Assembly: GCA_964503085.1 (NCBI GenBank)
Contig: CAZCYQ010000020.1
Coordinates: 1 to 51,256, forward strand
Direction of reading: 5' to 3'
Source of the DNA: Bin80 sp964503085
GTDB lineage: Bacteria > Bacteroidota > Rhodothermia > Rhodothermales > Bin80
DNA: 51,256 bases
The notes beneath the pieces are model-generated. The model searched no databases. It was not told the origin of the DNA and worked only from the letters and a program-made list of their open reading frames with translations. Below, in pieces: positions 43,035 through 51,191 of this stretch (position 1 is the first letter of the stretch; every line of letters starts with the position of its first letter). The translations under genes were made by a program, and so were the position numbers.

Positions 43035-43400
43035 TCAAAATTTCAGTCCTCCTTTGCGTGCACCTTCGGCCAGCGAGCGAACACGACCGTGGTAACGATA
43101 GCCGTTGCGATCAAAGATTGCTTGACTGATGCCACATTCCGCCGCACGTTCTGCCAGACGTTCCCCAACAACCACCCCCGCATGCGTCGGTGAGTCGGCT
43201 TCATGACCCTTGTCCAATGTTGATGCCGATGCGAGCGTCCGACCGCTAACATCGTCCACCAACTGTGCATATAGGTTACGGTTGCTCCGAAACACAGTCA
43301 ATCTTGGGCGGTCAGCTGTACCGCGTATTCTGCGACGAATGCTTCGCTTGGTACGAAGCCGACGCACACCCTTGGCTGATATTATTTTACGAGTTGCCAT
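43035..43400 (-). CDS. rplR: Ribosomal protein L18
   Basis: The 121 residues include RIRGTADRPRLTVFRSNRNL, YAQLVDDVSGRTLASAS and the C-terminal FDRNGYRYHGRVRSLAEGAR. It binds 5S rRNA with L5. Confidence 0.98.
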   Translation of the reverse strand: MATRKIISAKGVRRLRTKRSIRRRIRGTADRPRLTVFRSNRNLYAQLVDDVSGRTLASASTLDKGHEADSPTHAGVVVGERLAERAAECGISQAIFDRNGYRYHGRVRSLAEGARKGGLKF

Positions 43401-43412
43401 ATCTCCTATAGA

Positions 43413-43973
43413 TCACTGTTTAGAAGCAGTCTTGCCGGCCTTCCTACGCACATACTCATTGATGTACCTGATCCCTTTGCCTTTATACGGCTCCGGTGGA
43501 CGAAGAGAACGAATTTTTGCAGCAACCTGCCCAACGGCCTGTTTATCAATACCGGATACGGTAACTTTCGGGGTACGACCACGGCCGCCTCCCTCTGCTT
43601 CAACGGTTACGTTATCAGGAGGAACAAAGTAAATTGGATGGGAATGTCCCACCGCCAGCTCCAGTACGCCGTTGTTAACCTCCGCACGCGTGCCAACTCC
43701 AATGATTTCCAATCGCTTCGTGAACCCCTTGCTAACCCCCATTACCATGTTCGCCAATAGCGATCGATACAGACCATGCATAGCACGGTGTCGTTTCTGA
43801 TCCGTAGGTCTCGAAACACTGAGTTCGCCTGATTCCTGAGAGAGTACCAGATTGGGCGGCACCTGGAGATGCAACACACCTTTGGGGCCGGTAACTGTCA
43901 CAGCGTTCCCACTGGAAACATCAACCTTGACTCCCTCGTCAATCACTATGCTTTGTCTGCCAATCCTTGACAT
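43413..43973 (-). CDS. rplF: Ribosomal protein L6
   Basis: From the ATG at 43973 there are 186 residues: MSRIGRQSIVIDEGVKVDVS, the two L6 repeats (VTVTGPKGVLHLQVP, IEIIGVGTRAEVN-like KRLEIIGVGTRAEV), and the signature PPEPYKGKGIRYINEYVRRK. A TTG codon 3 bp upstream is not needed. Confidence 0.98.
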   Translation of the reverse strand: MSRIGRQSIVIDEGVKVDVSSGNAVTVTGPKGVLHLQVPPNLVLSQESGELSVSRPTDQKRHRAMHGLYRSLLANMVMGVSKGFTKRLEIIGVGTRAEVNNGVLELAVGHSHPIYFVPPDNVTVEAEGGGRGRTPKVTVSGIDKQAVGQVAAKIRSLRPPEPYKGKGIRYINEYVRRKAGKTASKQ

Positions 43974-43985
43974 CAATAATTTATT

Positions 43986-44387
43986 CTAAAACACATGTGC
44001 TAGTACTTCACCACCGACACGGGCGCGTTCCGCTTCCTTGTCCGTCATTACCCCTCGTGAAGTGGACAGTATTGCAACACCAAGACCGTTCTGGACACGG
44101 GGTAAGTTATCCGCTTTCGCATATACGCGCAGTCCCGGTTTGGAAATCCGATTCATCGAACGAATTGCCCCCTTTCCGCGGTGATCGTACTTGAGAAAGA
44201 TCCGCAGCAATCCCTGATTGCCATCATCTACATTCAAAAACCGGGTGATGTATCCTTTGTCATTAAGGATTTGTGTGATCGCCCGTTTTATTCTGGATGC
44301 TGGTATATCCGTATATCTGTGCCCGGCCATTTGTGCATTACGCAGCCGCGCCAGATAGTCACCAACCGGATCCGTGATCACTCCCAT
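43986..44387 (-). CDS. rpsH: Ribosomal protein S8
   Basis: From the ATG at 44387 there are 133 residues: MGVITDPVGDYLARLRNAQM, RIFLKYDHRGKGAIRSM and the C-terminal GLGVAILSTSRGVMTDKEAE. It binds 16S rRNA and in E. coli represses the spc operon. Confidence 0.97.
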   Translation of the reverse strand: MGVITDPVGDYLARLRNAQMAGHRYTDIPASRIKRAITQILNDKGYITRFLNVDDGNQGLLRIFLKYDHRGKGAIRSMNRISKPGLRVYAKADNLPRVQNGLGVAILSTSRGVMTDKEAERARVGGEVLAHVF

Positions 44388-44392
44388 TCTAA

Positions 44393-44662
44393 TTACCAAC
44401 TTGATTTACGAATTCCTGGAATCTTGCCAGCCCGGGCCATATCACGAAAAGCAATCCTCGAAACACCATACACCCGGATATAACCACGCGCGCGCCCCGT
44501 GAACTGACACCTGTTACGCAACCGTGAAGGGCTTGCATCACGCGGTAGGCGCTGCAGGGCTTCGTAATCCTTGCTGTCCCGCAGCTCTGCCCTGCGCTCG
44601 GCATACTGCGCAACCATACGCTCACGTTTCTTTTGACGGGCTATAACACTCTTCTTGGCCAT
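44393..44662 (-). CDS. rpsN: Ribosomal protein S14 (zinc-free, long form)
   Basis: The 89 residues start MAKKSVIARQKKRERMVAQY and hold RNRCQFTGRARGYIRVYGVS and FRDMARAGKIPGIRKSSW. Only one cysteine remains of the four in the zinc form, so this is the long C-minus type. Confidence 0.98.
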   Translation of the reverse strand: MAKKSVIARQKKRERMVAQYAERRAELRDSKDYEALQRLPRDASPSRLRNRCQFTGRARGYIRVYGVSRIAFRDMARAGKIPGIRKSSW

Positions 44663-44680
44663 GAACCTTCTTCTTTTTCG

Positions 44681-45250
44681 TTATCGGTTGCCTTCTCCGC
44701 GGCGCACAAATGGCATCCCCAACTCCTTGAGCAACGCAAATGCTTCTTCATCCGAAGGCGCGGTGGTTACGAACGTAAGCCCCAATCCGGATATACGCTC
44801 AATCTGATCCACGTTGATCTCCGGGAAGATAATTTGTTCCTTGATACCCAGCGAATAGTTTCCTCGTCCATCAAAACTGCCATCAGGCACACCTCGAAAA
44901 TCCCTTACACGCGGAAGCGCCAGTGTAATCAACCGATCAAGAAACTCCCACATCCGGTCTCCACGAAGCGTTACGCTCGCCCCAATCGGCATGCCCTCGC
45001 GCAGTTTAAAGTTCGAGACACTCTTGCGTGCACGCCGCACAGCCGGCTGCTGACCAGTAATACGCCGTAACTCATCCACTGCACCGTCCAAAAGCTTTTT
45101 GTTCTGGGTCGCCTCCCCCACCCCCTTATTAACGGTGATTTTGACCAGCCGTGGAACTTGCATACGGTTCCTGTAAGAAAACTTCTTACTTAGCCGATCA
45201 ATGATTTCAGATTTGTAACGCGCCTTCAGACGCGGCTCATATTGTGCCAT
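44681..45250 (-). CDS. rplE: Ribosomal protein L5
   Basis: The 189 residues include MQVPRLVKITVNKGVGEATQ, RKSVSNFKLREGMPIGASVT and GLGLTFVTTAPSDEEAFALL. It binds 5S rRNA and makes the bridge to S13. Confidence 0.98.
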   Translation of the reverse strand: MAQYEPRLKARYKSEIIDRLSKKFSYRNRMQVPRLVKITVNKGVGEATQNKKLLDGAVDELRRITGQQPAVRRARKSVSNFKLREGMPIGASVTLRGDRMWEFLDRLITLALPRVRDFRGVPDGSFDGRGNYSLGIKEQIIFPEINVDQIERISGLGLTFVTTAPSDEEAFALLKELGMPFVRRGEGNR

Positions 45251-45254
45251 TGCT

Positions 45255-45635
45255 CTAGTTCAACTCCTCTCCTGTCGTTTTCGCATAACGCACCCAGCGT
45301 CCCTGACCGGTGTCAATATCCTCAATTCGCTTACGCCCAATTCGTGTAGGATCACCATTACTGTCAATAGGCTGGACATTGGAGATGTGAATGGACATTT
45401 CACGCTGCACTCGACCACCCTGCGGATAAGTCTGATCGGGACGTGTATGACGGATCCGAAGATTAACGCCTTCCACAATCACACGCTCTCTTTCTGGAAA
45501 TACACGAAGTACTTTCCCCACGTATCCCCGTCCTCGCGCAGGACTTCCTTTGGAAGCCGAAATATCCTTCGTTAGCATCACCATGTCGCCTTTCTTGACA
45601 TGGGGCTTCCTTGTTTTTCTTTGTGATTGAGCCAT
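45255..45635 (-). CDS. rplX: Ribosomal protein L24
   Basis: The 126 residues contain the KOW motif KKGDMVMLTKDISASKGSPA followed by GYVGKVLRVFPERERVIVEG and VNLRIRH. It is longer than the usual 100-105 residues, with a C-terminal DPTRIGRKRIEDIDTGQGRW extension also common in Bacteroidota. It starts 50S assembly. Confidence 0.97.
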   Translation of the reverse strand: MAQSQRKTRKPHVKKGDMVMLTKDISASKGSPARGRGYVGKVLRVFPERERVIVEGVNLRIRHTRPDQTYPQGGRVQREMSIHISNVQPIDSNGDPTRIGRKRIEDIDTGQGRWVRYAKTTGEELN

Positions 45636-45649
45636 TACTCTTGGTTCCT

Positions 45650-46018
45650 CTAAATGACTTCCGGTGCCAGGGAGACAATACGCATGTACTGTTTCTCGCG
45701 TAGTTCCCGCGCGACTGGCCCGAAGATCCTCGTACCCCTGGGTTCTCCCTGGGCGTTTAGCAGAACGGCTGCATTCTCATCAAATCGAATGTAGGATCCG
45801 TCTGTCCGACGTAATTCCTTGCGGGTACGGACAACGACTGCCCGGGAGACATCTCCCTTCTTAACGTTCCCGCCGGGGATAGCAGATTTTACGGATACCA
45901 CAATCCGGTCTCCAACCCGTGCATAACGCCGACCACTTCCACCGAGCACGCGGATGCAAAGGACTTCCTTAGCACCACTGTTATCGGCAACGGCCAGTCT
46001 GGACTCCTGCTGTATCAT
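45650..46018 (-). CDS. rplN: Ribosomal protein L14
   Basis: The 122 residues begin MIQQESRLAVADNSGAKEVL and hold GDRIVVSVKSAIPGGNVKKG and the C-terminal RIFGPVARELREKQYMRIVS. It is a highly conserved 50S protein. Confidence 0.98.
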   Translation of the reverse strand: MIQQESRLAVADNSGAKEVLCIRVLGGSGRRYARVGDRIVVSVKSAIPGGNVKKGDVSRAVVVRTRKELRRTDGSYIRFDENAAVLLNAQGEPRGTRIFGPVARELREKQYMRIVSLAPEVI

Positions 46019-46027
46019 CGGTTTGAC

Positions 46028-46291
46028 CTATTTCGCGCGTTCCACAATTTCCAATAGACGCCATCGTTTATGCTTGCTCAGCGGCCGCACTTCAGCCACT
46101 CGAACCATATCTCCCTCCTGAGCCTCTTCCTTCTCGTCATGAGCGAAGAGCCGGCTGGTTTTCTTGATAAACTTGCCATAAATCGGATGCCGTACTTGTC
46201 TCTGAATGCCAACCACAATGGTTTTGTCCATCTTGTTGCTGACAACAATACCCGTACGTTCCTTACGCGAAGATCTCTTAAGCTCACTCAT
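46028..46291 (-). CDS. rpsQ: Ribosomal protein S17
   Basis: The 87 residues contain RTGIVVSNKMDKTIVVGIQR, YGKFIKKTSRLFAHDE and GDMVRVAEVRPLSKHKRWRL, typical of S17. It sits 9 bp before rplN. Confidence 0.98.
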   Translation of the reverse strand: MSELKRSSRKERTGIVVSNKMDKTIVVGIQRQVRHPIYGKFIKKTSRLFAHDEKEEAQEGDMVRVAEVRPLSKHKRWRLLEIVERAK

Positions 46292-46302
46292 TTTGATTTA
46301 TG

Positions 46303-46494
46303 CTACGCAAGTTGCTCCTTGAGAATTGTTCTCAGACGCGCAAGAAAGCGACGTTTTTCTCTGAGTATCATTGGGTTTTCCAATTGGGCAATTGCATTCC
46401 TGAATTTCAACTCAGACAGTTGCTCCTCTTCTTCGCGGATGCGCTCTTCCACTTCCTTTGTGCTAAGCGCTCTCACTTCCGGGGCTTTCATCAT
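46303..46494 (-). CDS. rpmC: Ribosomal protein L29
   Basis: The 63 residues form two helices: ALSTKEVEERIREEEEQLSE, LKFRNAIAQLENPM and REKRRFLARLRTILKEQ. It is next to the tunnel exit on the 50S subunit. Two ATGs are adjacent; the outer one is used. Confidence 0.95.
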   Translation of the reverse strand: MMKAPEVRALSTKEVEERIREEEEQLSELKFRNAIAQLENPMILREKRRFLARLRTILKEQLA

Positions 46495-46497
46495 CGG

Positions 46498-46923
46498 TTA
46501 ATTCTCCACGTAGTCAGGCCGCACGACAAATTTTGTCTTGATCGGCAGTTTTTGTTGTGCCAGGCGCATGGCTTCTTTTGCAAGTTCAACGGGAACTCCT
46601 CCACCGACCTCAAAAAGGATACGACCCGGGTGAACCGGAGCCGCCCAATGATCAATGGCACCTTTACCCTTGCCCATTCGAACCTCTGCAGGCTTGCTGG
46701 TAATTGGTTTATCCGGGAATACTCGGATATACACTTTGCCCACACGCTTCATTCGCCGTGTCATTGCAATACGGGCAGCCTCTATCTGTCGACTGGTTAT
46801 CCGTCCCGGCTCAAGGGCTTTGATCCCAAAATCGCCAAAATTGACCCGGGCACCGCGAGCGGTATTTCCTTTTATCCTTCCTTTTTGTTGCTTGCGGTAC
46901 TTCGTCCGCTTAGGCATCAACAT
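46498..46923 (-). CDS. rplP: Ribosomal protein L16
   Basis: The 141 residues begin MLMPKRTKYRKQQKGRIKGN and hold GRITSRQIEAARIAMTRRMK and GRILFEVGGGVPVELAKEAM. It lies at the A-site tRNA region of the 50S subunit. Confidence 0.98.
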   Translation of the reverse strand: MLMPKRTKYRKQQKGRIKGNTARGARVNFGDFGIKALEPGRITSRQIEAARIAMTRRMKRVGKVYIRVFPDKPITSKPAEVRMGKGKGAIDHWAAPVHPGRILFEVGGGVPVELAKEAMRLAQQKLPIKTKFVVRPDYVEN

Positions 46924-46950
46924 GATTCCAGTCCCTTTTACCCCTGATAG

Positions 46951-47742
46951 TTATCTGCGTCCTCCTCCACCTCTACGGGCACCACTCCGGCGCCTACGGC
47001 CATCCCGCTTACCTCGACGACGGTCACGGGCTTTACTTTCGCTGCCGCGTCCGCCGGCATGCATCTGCCGTAACTGCTGACGCTGGGCCTGGACGTTAGG
47101 ACTAAGGTCTGGGCGCCCGAGTATTTCACCATGGTATACCCAGACTTTGACCCCCGTCGTCCCGTAAATCGTGAACGCCGTCGCTTCCGCGTAATCAATA
47201 TCGGCCCGAATAGTGTGCAGCGGCACGCGTCCTTCCAGATACTGTTCTACGCGCCCCATCTCCGCACCACCGAGCCTGCCTCCCACCTTTATACGGATCC
47301 CCTGCGCACCCATACGCATGGCCCCCTGGAGTGCCTGTTTCATTGCACGCCGAAAAGACACGCGCCCTTCCAGCTGTTGCGCAACATTCTGAGCAACTAG
47401 ACTGGCATCCAACTCGGGGCGCTTAATTTCATTGATGTTAATCTGAATATCCTTGGTGGTAACCCGCTTGAGCTCCTCTCTCAGTTTCTCTACTTCCTGC
47501 CCTCCACGCCCGATAACGACACCGGGCTTACTGGTATGCAGGGTTAAAATGATTCGCCTTGGCGTACGTTCGATCACGACACGGCTGAGCCCAGCCCGCC
47601 TTAATCGCGCCTTTAGGTAACGGCGAATCTCTTCGTCTTCAAAGATCTTGCCAGCAATCTCTTTCTTGGTGGCGTACCAGTTTGAATCCCAGCCCCGGAT
47701 CGTACCGAGACGAAAACCAACCGGATGTGTTTTTTGACCCAT
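46951..47742 (-). CDS. rpsC: Ribosomal protein S3 with Arg/Gly-rich tail
   Basis: The 263 residues begin MGQKTHPVGFRLGTIRGWDS and have the KH domain with TSKPGVVIGRGGQEVEKLRE. The C-terminal domain is GAQGIRIKVGGRLGGAEMGR. The last 40 or so residues are Arg/Gly-rich (RDRRRGKRDGRRRRSGARRG), longer than in E. coli. It forms part of the mRNA entry site. Confidence 0.98.
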   Translation of the reverse strand: MGQKTHPVGFRLGTIRGWDSNWYATKKEIAGKIFEDEEIRRYLKARLRRAGLSRVVIERTPRRIILTLHTSKPGVVIGRGGQEVEKLREELKRVTTKDIQININEIKRPELDASLVAQNVAQQLEGRVSFRRAMKQALQGAMRMGAQGIRIKVGGRLGGAEMGRVEQYLEGRVPLHTIRADIDYAEATAFTIYGTTGVKVWVYHGEILGRPDLSPNVQAQRQQLRQMHAGGRGSESKARDRRRGKRDGRRRRSGARRGGGGRR

Positions 47743-47767
47743 GTATTCTTCTTAACGTCTCGAGCTG

Positions 47768-48118
47768 CTAGCCTTCATTTTCGGCTTTAATGGTCACGGT
47801 CAGGTGACTCATTCGTTTACGGATAGGATGTGCTTGACCGCGTGGAACCGGACGAATTCGCTTTAGCACCGGCCCTTCGTCAACCCTGATTTCTTTGACG
47901 AACAAATTGTTCTCATCAAACCGTTCGTCGGGATTCTTGTCAATCAGGTTATGCACGGCCGACCTGATCGCAAGGGAAACAGGTCGAGTAACGGCCTGCG
48001 GTAAAAAATGCAAAACATTCAGCGCTTCGGGCACCGAGCGACCCCGAACCACATTGACCACTCTCCGCATCTTTCGCGGCGAGCTCGGAATATACTTACG
48101 TATGGCGCGTGCCTCCAT
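47768..48118 (-). CDS. rplV: Ribosomal protein L22
   Basis: The 116 residues contain SSPRKMRRVVNVVRGRSVPE, ALNVLHFLPQAV and the tunnel loop with GPVLKRIRPVPRGQAHPIRK. It lines the exit tunnel. Confidence 0.98.
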   Translation of the reverse strand: MEARAIRKYIPSSPRKMRRVVNVVRGRSVPEALNVLHFLPQAVTRPVSLAIRSAVHNLIDKNPDERFDENNLFVKEIRVDEGPVLKRIRPVPRGQAHPIRKRMSHLTVTIKAENEG

Positions 48119-48124
48119 TGTGAA

Positions 48125-48406
48125 TTATCTCCCCCGTATGTCTTTTTTTGATCCGGCATGCCCACGAAAGGTTCGTGTTGGCGAAAATTCACCTAGCCGA
48201 TGTCCTACCATGTTTTCGGTTACATAAACCGGAATGAACTGTCGCCCATTATGCACGGCAAACGTATGGCCCACAAAGTCCGGGGTAATCATGGAAGCAC
48301 GACTCCAGGTTCGGATCACCTTTTTCTTGTCCGCCTGATTGAGTTGATCCACTTTGCGTTGAAGCTTATGGTGGACGAACGGTCCTTTTTTAAGAGATCT
48401 AGCCAT
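48125..48406 (-). CDS. rpsS: Ribosomal protein S19
   Basis: The 93 residues begin MARSLKKGPFVHHKLQRKVD and include SRASMITPDFVGHTFAVHNG and VGHRLGEFSPTRTFRGHAG. It is a 30S head protein. Confidence 0.98.
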   Translation of the reverse strand: MARSLKKGPFVHHKLQRKVDQLNQADKKKVIRTWSRASMITPDFVGHTFAVHNGRQFIPVYVTENMVGHRLGEFSPTRTFRGHAGSKKDIRGR

Positions 48407-48408
48407 GG

Positions 48409-49245
48409 TTACCTACGTTTCGTGCCACGCCGGCGTACAATGTACTTGTCAGAATCTGCATTTCGCTTACGCGTTTTGAAGCCCTTAGCCGGCACACCCG
48501 AGGGAGAACGAGGATGTCCCCCACTCGCCTTGCCTTCGCCTCCGCCCATTGGATGATCGACAGGGTTCATAGCGACCCCCCTCACCTTGGGGCGCACTCC
48601 GAGCCAGCGTCGCCGGCCTGCCTTTCCGAGATCAATGTTCATATGCTCGGGATTGCTGGTCGTACCAATCGTTGCCCTGCACTCCGAGAGAATGCGACGA
48701 ACCTCTCCACTGGGAAGCTTCAGCGTAACATACTTGCCCTCGCGTGCGGTCAACTGCGCAAAGGTACCTGCCGAACGGGCAATTTGTGCACCCTTACCCG
48801 GCTTCATTTCGATTGCGTGAACATAGGTGCCTAACGGGATACGGCCCATGGGAAGGCAGTTACCCACCTCCGGTGGCGCATCCGGCCCGTTCTGTACCGT
48901 TTGGTCGACGACAAGCTTGTCCGGCGCTATCACATAACGCTTATCTCCGTCGGCGTAAACCAGCAGTGCAATCCTGGCAGATCGGTTGGGATCATACTGG
49001 ATACTTGCAACACGCGCAGGTACACCATCCTTGTTGCGTCTGAAGTCGATCACCCTGTAGCGTCGTTTATGACGCCCTCCCTGATGGCGCACCATAATAC
49101 GCCCCGTCGAATTACGGCCGCCATGTCGCTTAACGGAACGGAGTAACCTCTTTTCAGGCTTGCCGCCGGGGGTAATCTGATCAAAGGCAGATACCGAGCG
49201 CTGACGCTGCCCCGGCGTGACGGGATTGAGTTTACGTATAGCCAT
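48409..49245 (-). CDS. rplB: Ribosomal protein L2
   Basis: The 278 residues begin MAIRKLNPVTPGQRQRSVSA and contain RHQGGRHKRRYRVIDFRRNK, KGAQIARSAGTFAQLTAREG and the peptidyl-transferase-proximal GVAMNPVDHPMGGGEGKASG with the conserved His. The start ATG overlaps the rplW stop by 1 bp. Confidence 0.98.
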   Translation of the reverse strand: MAIRKLNPVTPGQRQRSVSAFDQITPGGKPEKRLLRSVKRHGGRNSTGRIMVRHQGGRHKRRYRVIDFRRNKDGVPARVASIQYDPNRSARIALLVYADGDKRYVIAPDKLVVDQTVQNGPDAPPEVGNCLPMGRIPLGTYVHAIEMKPGKGAQIARSAGTFAQLTAREGKYVTLKLPSGEVRRILSECRATIGTTSNPEHMNIDLGKAGRRRWLGVRPKVRGVAMNPVDHPMGGGEGKASGGHPRSPSGVPAKGFKTRKRNADSDKYIVRRRGTKRR

Positions 49246-49544
49246 TAGATACTCTCGAAGAAATCTATCTGCTCACTTCCTTTAGCCAGGGTAACGATGG
49301 CTTTCTTATAACTGCCTGTTCGACCGGATCTTACACCCTGACGTGTTATCTGACGACGGCGCTTGCCCCGGACCCTCATCGTTCGTACCTCTTTAATCTC
49401 TGCCATTGGGAATCGCTCCTGCACAGCCCGCTTGATCTGGGTCTTGTTGGCATTCGAATCTACAACAAAAGCATAATGTCCGTCCTCCATCTGAGCTGAG
49501 AGCTTCTCAGTAACCAACGGCCGAATAAGTACTTGGCGACTCAT
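49245..49544 (-). CDS. rplW: Ribosomal protein L23
   Basis: From the ATG at 49544 there are 99 residues: MSRQVLIRPLVTEKLSAQME, YAFVVDSNANKTQIKRAVQE and VRTMRVRGKRRRQITRQG. It is the tunnel-exit dock for signal recognition particle and trigger factor. The stop (TAATG) overlaps rplB by 1 bp. Confidence 0.97.
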   Translation of the reverse strand: MSRQVLIRPLVTEKLSAQMEDGHYAFVVDSNANKTQIKRAVQERFPMAEIKEVRTMRVRGKRRRQITRQGVRSGRTGSYKKAIVTLAKGSEQIDFFESI

Positions 49545-49549
49545 GGTAA

Positions 49550-50197
49550 TCAACTGCTTTGGGTTGAGGTGTATGCCCAGAGGCTACTCCATATCCCAAG
49601 TGAGTCTTCTTCACAGACCAACACTCGGGCGCGCAGAATATCCTCGGCACTCACATTCCGCGCTTCACGAACAACGACACGCTCCAGATTTTTGCTTGAG
49701 CAAAATACTTCTGGACTGTGCAGTGCAGTCACAATCAGTACCGATTGTCCCTCCAATCCCAGGTTACTGAGGAGATCAGACAGCTCACGCGTACTGGGCG
49801 CCTCATAATTCAGAGGATCTATCACACGGATCGCTTCTTCCTGCGCCTTATAGCTGAGTGCTGAGCACTTAGCATTGCGACGCACTTTCTTGCTGAGCCG
49901 TACGCTGTACTGATGGGGGCGCGGTCCAAATGTCCTGCCACCACCTCTGCGTAGCGGAGAAGCAATATTTCCTGCACGCGCCATCCCTGTCCCTTTCTGG
50001 CGGTAGATTTTACGGGTTGATCCCTTCACTTCCCCGCGCTCCTTTGTCTTGTGTGTTCCCTGACGGGCGGCCGCCTGTGTTCGACGCACATCCAGCCATA
50101 GCACATGATCATTGGGCTCCACAGCAAAAAGTGTTGCATCCAAAGCGACCGTACGACCGGCCGGTGATCCATTATGCTGATAAACGTCCAACTCCAT
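49550..50197 (-). CDS. rplD: Ribosomal protein L4
   Basis: From the ATG at 50197 there are 215 residues: the loop GEVKGSTRKIYRQKGTGMAR, GGGRTFGPRPHQYSVRLSKK and ALSYKAQEEAIRVIDPL. In E. coli L4 represses the S10 operon through its leader; no such leader fits here because tuf ends just before rpsJ. Confidence 0.98.
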   Translation of the reverse strand: MELDVYQHNGSPAGRTVALDATLFAVEPNDHVLWLDVRRTQAAARQGTHKTKERGEVKGSTRKIYRQKGTGMARAGNIASPLRRGGGRTFGPRPHQYSVRLSKKVRRNAKCSALSYKAQEEAIRVIDPLNYEAPSTRELSDLLSNLGLEGQSVLIVTALHSPEVFCSSKNLERVVVREARNVSAEDILRARVLVCEEDSLGIWSSLWAYTSTQSS

Positions 50198-50205
50198 TCT
50201 TCCAA

Positions 50206-50835
50206 TCAACTTTTCTTGAAGAGTTCAACCACGCCATTGGTTGGCCCAGGGACTGCTCCCCGTACGAGAAGCAGGTTGTGCTCAGGAATGATGCGAGCTA
50301 CATCAAGGTTTTTGATCGTCACACGGGCGTTTCCCATTCGACCTGCCATTCGCATACCCTTGAAAACCCTAGACGGATCACTGGAGGCTCCAATCGAGCC
50401 CGGGGCGCGTTCCCGATTATGTTGACCATGCGTCCGGTCATTCACACCATGGAATCCGTGACGCCGAACTACACCCTGGAAACCCTTCCCCTTACTTATT
50501 CCAGCAACATCTATCATCTCGCCCTCCGAAAACACATTTTCGACGCGGACCTCATCACCAACGTCTGGAGTTTCCCCATTCCATGCAAATTCCTTAAGAA
50601 CACGCAGAGGAGGCACACCCGCTGCGCGAAAATGTCCCTGAAGCGCTTTGCTGGTACGACGCTCCTTGCGTGCACCAAACCCGAGTTGTACTGCGTCATA
50701 CTTATCCTGCCCATCCTTCTCCTTTATTTGCACAACGCGATTTGGGCCCGCCTCAATAACAGTGCAGGGCACATTATTGCCCGAAGCATCAAAAATGTTG
50801 GTCATACCGACCTTTCTGCCAATCATTCCACTCAT
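50206..50835 (-). CDS. rplC: Ribosomal protein L3
   Basis: The 209 residues begin MSGMIGRKVGMTNIFDASGN and contain GISKGKGFQGVVRRHGFHGV and SIGASSDPSRVFKGMRMAGR. It starts 50S assembly and reaches the peptidyl transferase centre. Confidence 0.98.
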   Translation of the reverse strand: MSGMIGRKVGMTNIFDASGNNVPCTVIEAGPNRVVQIKEKDGQDKYDAVQLGFGARKERRTSKALQGHFRAAGVPPLRVLKEFAWNGETPDVGDEVRVENVFSEGEMIDVAGISKGKGFQGVVRRHGFHGVNDRTHGQHNRERAPGSIGASSDPSRVFKGMRMAGRMGNARVTIKNLDVARIIPEHNLLLVRGAVPGPTNGVVELFKKS

Positions 50836-50863
50836 TGCCGCACCGAAAAAAGTGTTGCTTTGA

Positions 50864-51172
50864 TTACACCTTGATTTCTACGTCAACACCGCTGGGCAAC
50901 TCAAGCTTGAGCAGCGCATCCACTGTCTTGGTGCTGGTCGAGAGTATATCAATGAGGCGATTGTGACTGCGACTCTCAAATTGCTCTCGACTCTTCTTGT
51001 TAACATGTGGACTCCGCAATACCGTATAAATCACCTTCTTGGTTGGCAGCGGGATTGGCCCGCTTACCACCGCTCCGGTGGATTTAACCGTCTTGATAAT
51101 TTTTTCCGCGCTCCTGTCGATCAGCGAGTGATCGTACGATTTGAGCTTGATGCGAATTTTTTGCCCTGTCAT
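50864..51172 (-). CDS. rpsJ: Ribosomal protein S10
   Basis: The 102 residues begin MTGQKIRIKLKSYDHSLIDR and contain GPIPLPTKKVIYTVLRSPHV and SREQFESRSHNRLID. It also acts in antitermination as NusE. The ATG is only 19 bp after the tuf stop, so it is co-transcribed with tuf. Confidence 0.98.
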   Translation of the reverse strand: MTGQKIRIKLKSYDHSLIDRSAEKIIKTVKSTGAVVSGPIPLPTKKVIYTVLRSPHVNKKSREQFESRSHNRLIDILSTSTKTVDALLKLELPSGVDVEIKV

Positions 51173-51191
51173 CGGTCTTCGCTAGGCGTAG

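Noticed and set aside
49930..50874. Long plus-strand open frame of 314 codons opposite rplC and rplD.
   Set aside because: It lies antisense to two certain ribosomal genes, has no family signature and has a composition expected from the opposite strand of highly expressed genes.
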